Shown here: positions 59,040-64,000 of the stretch, piece after piece
How the letters are laid out: each line of letters begins with the position of its first letter
Numbering within the stretch: the first letter of the stretch is position 1
Assembly: GCA_025716815.1 (NCBI GenBank)
Contig: JAIXMN010000031.1
Span: 310,001 to 374,000, forward strand
Reading direction: 5' to 3'
Source of the DNA: Dichotomocladium elegans
Taxonomy: Eukaryota; Mucoromycota; Mucoromycetes; Mucorales; Lichtheimiaceae
DNA: 64,000 bases
Made by a program: the position numbers and the translations under genes
The notes under the pieces: model-generated
Told to the model about the DNA's origin: nothing
The model's input: the letters and a program-made list of their open reading frames with translations, nothing else
Databases searched by the model: none

Positions 59040-59450
59040 ATGCAGTCTGATAATAGGTCTAAATGGCGCCGAACTGTATATGCCGACAGCAGCAGCAGCA
59101 GCAGCAGCAGCAGCAAAGCCAACAATAGCGGAAATAATAACAGTGTTCGTCCAAGCAGTGTTGCTGCATCCTACAATCTCACTCCGGCATCATCAGGGGC
59201 GCCGTTGTCAAGAAAACCTTCGAACTTAAAACTGGGTATTGAGGATGAAAAATCACAATACAAGTACCCAAGGCGCCCTGTGCCAGGAAAATCTGTTGCT
59301 GCGCTTCAACAACAACACCAGTGGTTTATGCAGCGGTCTATGAGTCCTGCAGGGTCCATCCGGAGCAGTGAGTCCCCAACGGATCGCCAGCCTTCGCCAT
59401 TACATCATCATCAGCAGCAGCAGCAGCAACAGCAACAACAGCAACAACAA

Positions 59451-59484
<34 letters not shown>

Positions 59485-62400
59485 CTCGATTGAGCGTTAT
59501 CCCACATCATCACATGCAGCAGCACCACGAAGAAGATCGACAGCATGATGGAAATAGCGCCGATCGATCCGTGTCACCAGTTCCTACGATCCGCTCGGAA
59601 CAGAGTGCCTTGACATCCAGCAGTAGTGGGAACCGCTCCATCCGCCGTTTAAGCACGGGTGGATCCCAGGAATGCCGGGTAAAGTATCTGGGACCTAAAA
59701 GAGCTTGCAGATATACTAAAAATGGCAGGTCTCTCTCTAGGTTGTGAAAGAGGGCTGGATATATCGGAAGAACAGCATCATGGTATGGGATACTTTTACT
59801 AGCTGCGTTTCTTTCGCTAATCATAGCAGCTCTCTCTCCGATAAAAGCAATGGAAACATGTATATGCTGTTGCCAAGCATGGCAACGCCGTCAAACCAGG
59901 AGGTCTTTTCGTCTATAAAGACGAGAAGGTAAGTAAGAGCTTTGACACGAAGCGAATCCCTATCTTATTCTCCGAGTCTCCAGTTCTCTAGCCATATCCA
60001 GACATACGATATGAGCCAGGTGGTTGAGGTGGAGCCTCGAGCTCAGGAGTACAAGCCGGGCATAAAGTGGGAGTTCCGGATGTTAGTCAAACGCGACGAC
60101 GTGATCTTTGCTACGGACGAAATTCCCGAGCGCACGGCATGGATTGATGCGTTGACGGCGATCATGGGCAAAGTGTCGATGGCGAGCCACAGCGAACTAC
60201 AGTCGCGGGTTGCTGATGCTGACCAGATTAACCGAGAGCTCCAAACACGGATGGCCGAGATGGAGCACACAAACCGCGAACTCCATGATGCGGTTGAACG
60301 CCTCCAAGCCGAGAACGAGGAACTGGAGGATCAGATCACGCATTTACAAAAGGAATCGCTCCGAATGCGTGAGGAACATCACGCACGCCAGAAAGATATG
60401 GTGTCGGACCTCGATGATATGCAACAGACTATGGACACTCGCTGTGAGCTTCTTGAGCGGGAGGTATCTGTCTGGCGCGCAAAAGCAAATTCTCTTGAAA
60501 AGGAGCTTCAAGAAATACGTCAAAAACAGCAGATAGATGAGACTGAAGAACTGAAAAAGGAGCTGGCCGAGCTTAAGGCGGCAGCGGCAGCACCCCGCAC
60601 AGAACAGCAACAGCAATTCGACACTTTTGACGCATCTGGTGGTGGCGGTAGCAACAGCAATCTCAAGGACATTATGACCAACGTCAAATATAATCTACAG
60701 GCTCTCAGGGACCATATGCGCGTGGATAGCAATAACGGGCCTCTCCTTCAGAGCCACATTCTGGATATCAAGTCGGGAGTCCATCGACTCACTGACATAT
60801 TTGAAGAGACGCGCCGTGGGTGGTCGGATCTTCAGTCTGAAGTGGTAAAATGTCTTCAGCAACAGACGAAGAATACCGGGACCATTAAGCAGCTGGAAAA
60901 TGGAATAAGCAATCTCAGCAGTACTGAAGGTCAGGTGCCCTCTGATTCACAGCTCAATGTCGTCATCCAGATGCTTGAACTCCTTCAGCTATCTCAGACC
61001 CGTCTTATGGAAGGCTTTATGGAGCAATCCGATACAGAGATCAAAGGAGCCCATGTTGACAAGGCACGGATGGAATCCATCCAGGGAATGTTTGAGGACA
61101 TCCAATCCAAGGTCAACTCGCAGGGCCTGTCCGAAGACATGGTGCTGAAACTCATGGAATGCACCGAGGATGTCAAACAAATCATTGGCGAGGCCCACGA
61201 AGCTTCGACAGCCAAAATGGTGGAGATCCTGGAGCAGATGCAAGTGGAGCAGAAGCAGAGCAAGCTCACTGCTCAGATTCTCGAGCACATGCAGACCGAG
61301 CACGCTGGCAATAATGCGCGCTTGACAGAGATCCTCGAGCAGATTATGGCACTTCAGCGGCAGCATTCAGAGGAGCAAAAACACCATCTTTTCAACAAAT
61401 CGATGAAAGACGAAGGCAACGACAGCAGCATCAGCGGCAACGATCATTCCCTGGTTAGCGAGGAGGTCCACCAGCTCGTGGAAGGCACACAAGAGTTCAT
61501 TGAGCGCACGTTGCTCGTTCTGGATAGGTATAACAACGCGGGTGTCGAGGAGACAGTGAGACGGGCGGTCAAGAGCGCATTCAATAGCTACCTGGGTGCC
61601 AATTGGCAAGAAGAAACTATGAAGGACAACGAAGAAAAGCTCAAGCGCTACGAGGAAAATGCGCGAGGTTACATCGAAAAGATGATGTCGGGCATGCAGG
61701 AACACACTGTGGAGTGCCTCGGCGAGATGTACCGCATGATTGATGATCTCATCAAAATGGCAGTCGGACGCCTCGAGGGACATATAAACCAGGAGCAAGA
61801 CGACAATGGCCGCTTGAACAACTTGGGTCAACTAGTGGAGCTTTATGGCAAGTTAACCAGCGCAAGAGAGGTGCTCGAGTCTGAGATTGAACGGTTCCAA
61901 GAAGAACGGACTTCGCTTGTCCACCAAATTAGCGATCTCAAGAAATCAAGTGCCGACGTTGAACGGGAACTACAAGAGAATAAGGCAGCACTACAATCTG
62001 TCAAGGCAGAATACGAACTCGTCCAGAACAATCTCCATCGGGCTCAGCAGGATCGACTAACAAAGGAACTCGAACCTCTGATCCAACAGATCACACGCCT
62101 TAAGCAGCTGGCCACCTTTGGCAGTAGTAACAGCAGCAACAGCAGCACCGCGAGCGACGAAGACGAAAGCATATCGTCTCCTTCAGGCTACGTTGATCTC
62201 GGCCATCTCAGCCAGCCATCTACATCGACACAGGTAAGAGAGAAATCCAGGATCAAAGCAAATGACTTATTTCACTTTTTTCACTGATTAGTCAGGGGTA
62301 AATAGCCGCTCGAGGCCAACTTCCCCATTGCCTGCCGGTTCGGGTTACAACAGCAGCAATCGAACCAATTTGGACACACCCACTTCAAAAGGATTTGGCG

Positions 62401-62561
62401 ACCGACGGGCATCTTTTGATCGCTCTTCTGGCAGTGGTTTTAGTGAGACCAACTGGAAGACCTCTTCCCGTTTTCAGCACGATTCACGCACCAAAAATGG
62501 TCTGGCGGGTATGCGCCCTCCGGGCGCCTCAGCACTAAGCGGGTTCCGTGGGCGCCAGTAG
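59040..62561 (+). CDS. Pleckstrin-homology domain protein with long coiled coil
   Basis: Five exons (59040-59678, 59741-59782, 59848-59928, 59984-62233, 62292-62561) give 1093 residues. The first 213 residues are disordered, with poly-Ser and a long poly-Gln tract. A PH domain follows, read only after splicing: VVKEGWIYRKNSIM, QWKHVYAVAKHGNAVKPGGL, then FVYKDEK, and later ERTAWIDALTAIMG (the final PH helix with its Trp). PH domains bind phosphoinositides or proteins. The remaining 700 residues are coiled coil, ending in a Ser/Gly/Arg-rich tail. Layout suggests a cortical or membrane-tethered scaffold; the exact family is not recognised. STT4 in the same window makes PI4P, but no direct link is shown. 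Confidence 0.8.
59410..59483 (+). repeat. CAG/CAA repeat (poly-Gln, about 24 codons)
   Basis: Mixed CAG and CAA codons, interrupted pattern, inside the PH-domain protein frame. Length likely varies between strains. Confidence 0.95.
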
Positions 62562-62847
62562 AAAATGATAAGACACTTGTACAATAAATATTAAATTTCT
62601 CGTGACTCGATGTACCACAAACATGTGCGCTTTCTCATTCCTAGTAGGTAGGCCGGGCGCCTCAGAGTGACAATCCGAGCTTCAATCCAGATGGCAGATA
62701 AACCTCCTCATATTGACGGAATCCCTCCGCCCTTGTGCCCAACTCCGAAAGGGTTTCCATGCTTGCATTGAAGTTGTTATTCTGCTTTACGCCATTCTCT
62801 CTATTCTACCGCTTTCTTCCCTTTACACAAATGTTCATTTATTTCAA

Positions 62848-64000
62848 ATGAATACTGCATCGCCATCCTCTTCAAATGCCCCCGATTTACTTGCACCATC
62901 TATTCGCGGGAAAACACGCCCAACCTGCTTCACCAACCATGAATTCCTCAACCATTTGACTTCTACTGCCGCCACTACAACCTCATCGGATGAAAATGCT
63001 AAAAACGGCAACAATAATAATAATAGCTGCGACTGGCTTCCTGAAGGATGGAAAGTGGACAGCCGTAGGAGATCTCTCCTCCAGGTTGAGACGAATATCC
63101 AGACCCTCGGTGAACTTTGCCGCGCGCTGTCAGATATCCGCAACCAGCTTCCGAGTCCGGTCACGGCTGCAGTGGAAGAGACTATGCTGCTGCAAAGACG
63201 GCGAGTGAGCACCGCCCCCGCAACACCCGTGGTAGCAAATACCATGGAAGGAGAAACAACCCCTATCAGTCTTCTTGGAAGCCCTGGAACGTTTGATCAG
63301 TTCGCGCAGCAGCTTAGCCAGTACCCACTTCCAGTGTTTGATGCACTCGTGCGTCTTCATTTGGACTGCACTTCTTATCAGCGTACCAACAAACCTAAAT
63401 TCTTGCAGCAATATCATCAAGGTAAGGGAAAAAAAAAAGGGATCTTGTTTGGGCAAGGGAGAGGGAACCCGAAGCTCACATGAGAAAAAAAAACCGGTCC
63501 CCCTGTTCTTTTTGCTCCCTTACCCTGATCTGATCTAGGTCTCACTCATCCCGCCCTTGCCTGCGCCATTTATGCGTACAGTGCCATCCATGCTATCATT
63601 TGTCATCCCGACCAGTTTGGCATCTATCCATTTATGGATCAACTCGCTCGCGATGCGTACCACCTTGCTGTGGACTTGATCGAATTCGATAAGCCCAGCA
63701 AATCCACCGTCGAGACACTTGTGTTGATGCACCTTTACTGTGTAGTAGCCATGGGCGCAAGACAGCACAACTACTTGTCTATGGCAGAGATGCACATGAT
63801 GACGCTGTTTACCAACAATAATAATCAGCAAGATACATATCGGTTGCTGGCATGGATGCATCACCATGATCTTCTCCTGGCGATGCGAACACTGTCCCCG
63901 CCTATTCTGCAACACGAACGTTACGGCCGCATCCCTATTAAACCTCTCGCAGACCATGAACGCCTTTCGCTCGAGGCCCTCGAGCTTGAACTTGAGGGAC
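62848..64000 (+). CDS. Fungal-specific transcription factor-like protein, 5' part (cut by window edge)
   Basis: Exon 1 (62848-63421) from MNTASPSSSNAPDLLAPSIR; intron; exon 2 (from 63539) runs off the window. The segment GLTHPALACAIYAYSAIHAI plus DQLARDAYHLAVDLIEFDKP and LVLMHLYCVVAMGARQ resembles the middle homology region of fungal_trans domain regulators, where HPALLxAI...A and LLLLxxYxxxxG patterns are typical. No Zn2Cys6 cluster lies in the visible N-terminal part; an upstream exon could carry it. Start is the first ATG in frame. Confidence 0.55.

Overview
This window is nuclear DNA from a filamentous fungus. I infer an early-diverging, Mucoromycota-like (zygomycete) fungus from three things: compact genes cut by many 50-80 nt GT-AG introns with CTAAY-type branch sites, fungal gene families such as an Stt4 PI4-kinase and a Bni4-like PP1-docking tail, and abundant polyQ/poly-purine tracts. 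There are no ribosome-binding sites, operons, rRNAs or CRISPR arrays. Genes are read as spliced exons. For nine of the genes I added up the exons and confirmed one continuous frame.

0-10 kb: the 5' end of a zeta-class GST/maleylacetoacetate isomerase (-), a PGAP1/Bst1 GPI inositol-deacylase (+), a Ca2+/calmodulin-dependent protein kinase (-) head-to-head with ESCRT-I subunit Vps37 (+), RNA polymerase III subunit Rpc9/Rpc17 (+) and a coiled-coil protein (+). 10-19 kb, all minus strand: a reading frame joining a secreted acid phosphatase to a second phosphoesterase of the phospholipase C type, a Ser/Thr-rich single-pass membrane protein, and a multi-exon gene with a SPOC-like domain. 19.7-26.7 kb: phosphatidylinositol 4-kinase STT4 (+).

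29.3-34.6 kb: a Helitron rolling-circle transposon. It has tandem zinc knuckles, a Rep nuclease domain, a Pif1-like helicase and a hairpin/CTAG 3' end. Its one long gene is split by a single-base frameshift. 35-42 kb: a DUF1752/Reg1-like protein (-), a Derlin (+), a tail-anchored coiled-coil protein (+) and a DCAF7/WDR68-type WD40 protein (-). 43-52 kb: a FYVE-finger protein (+), a valyl-tRNA synthetase (-) and a Bni4-like protein (-). 52-56 kb is gene-poor. 56-64 kb: a cyclin (+), ribosome biogenesis factor RRS1 (-), a long PH/coiled-coil protein (+) and the 5' part of a fungal transcription-factor-like gene (+) cut by the window edge.

The genes do not form a pathway cluster; this is ordinary housekeeping chromatin with one transposon. 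The most unusual items are the phosphatase-phospholipase fusion with a homopolymer frameshift, the Helitron with three zinc knuckles on three exons, the SPOC-domain gene with a SPOC-like fragment elsewhere, and two GC-AG introns.
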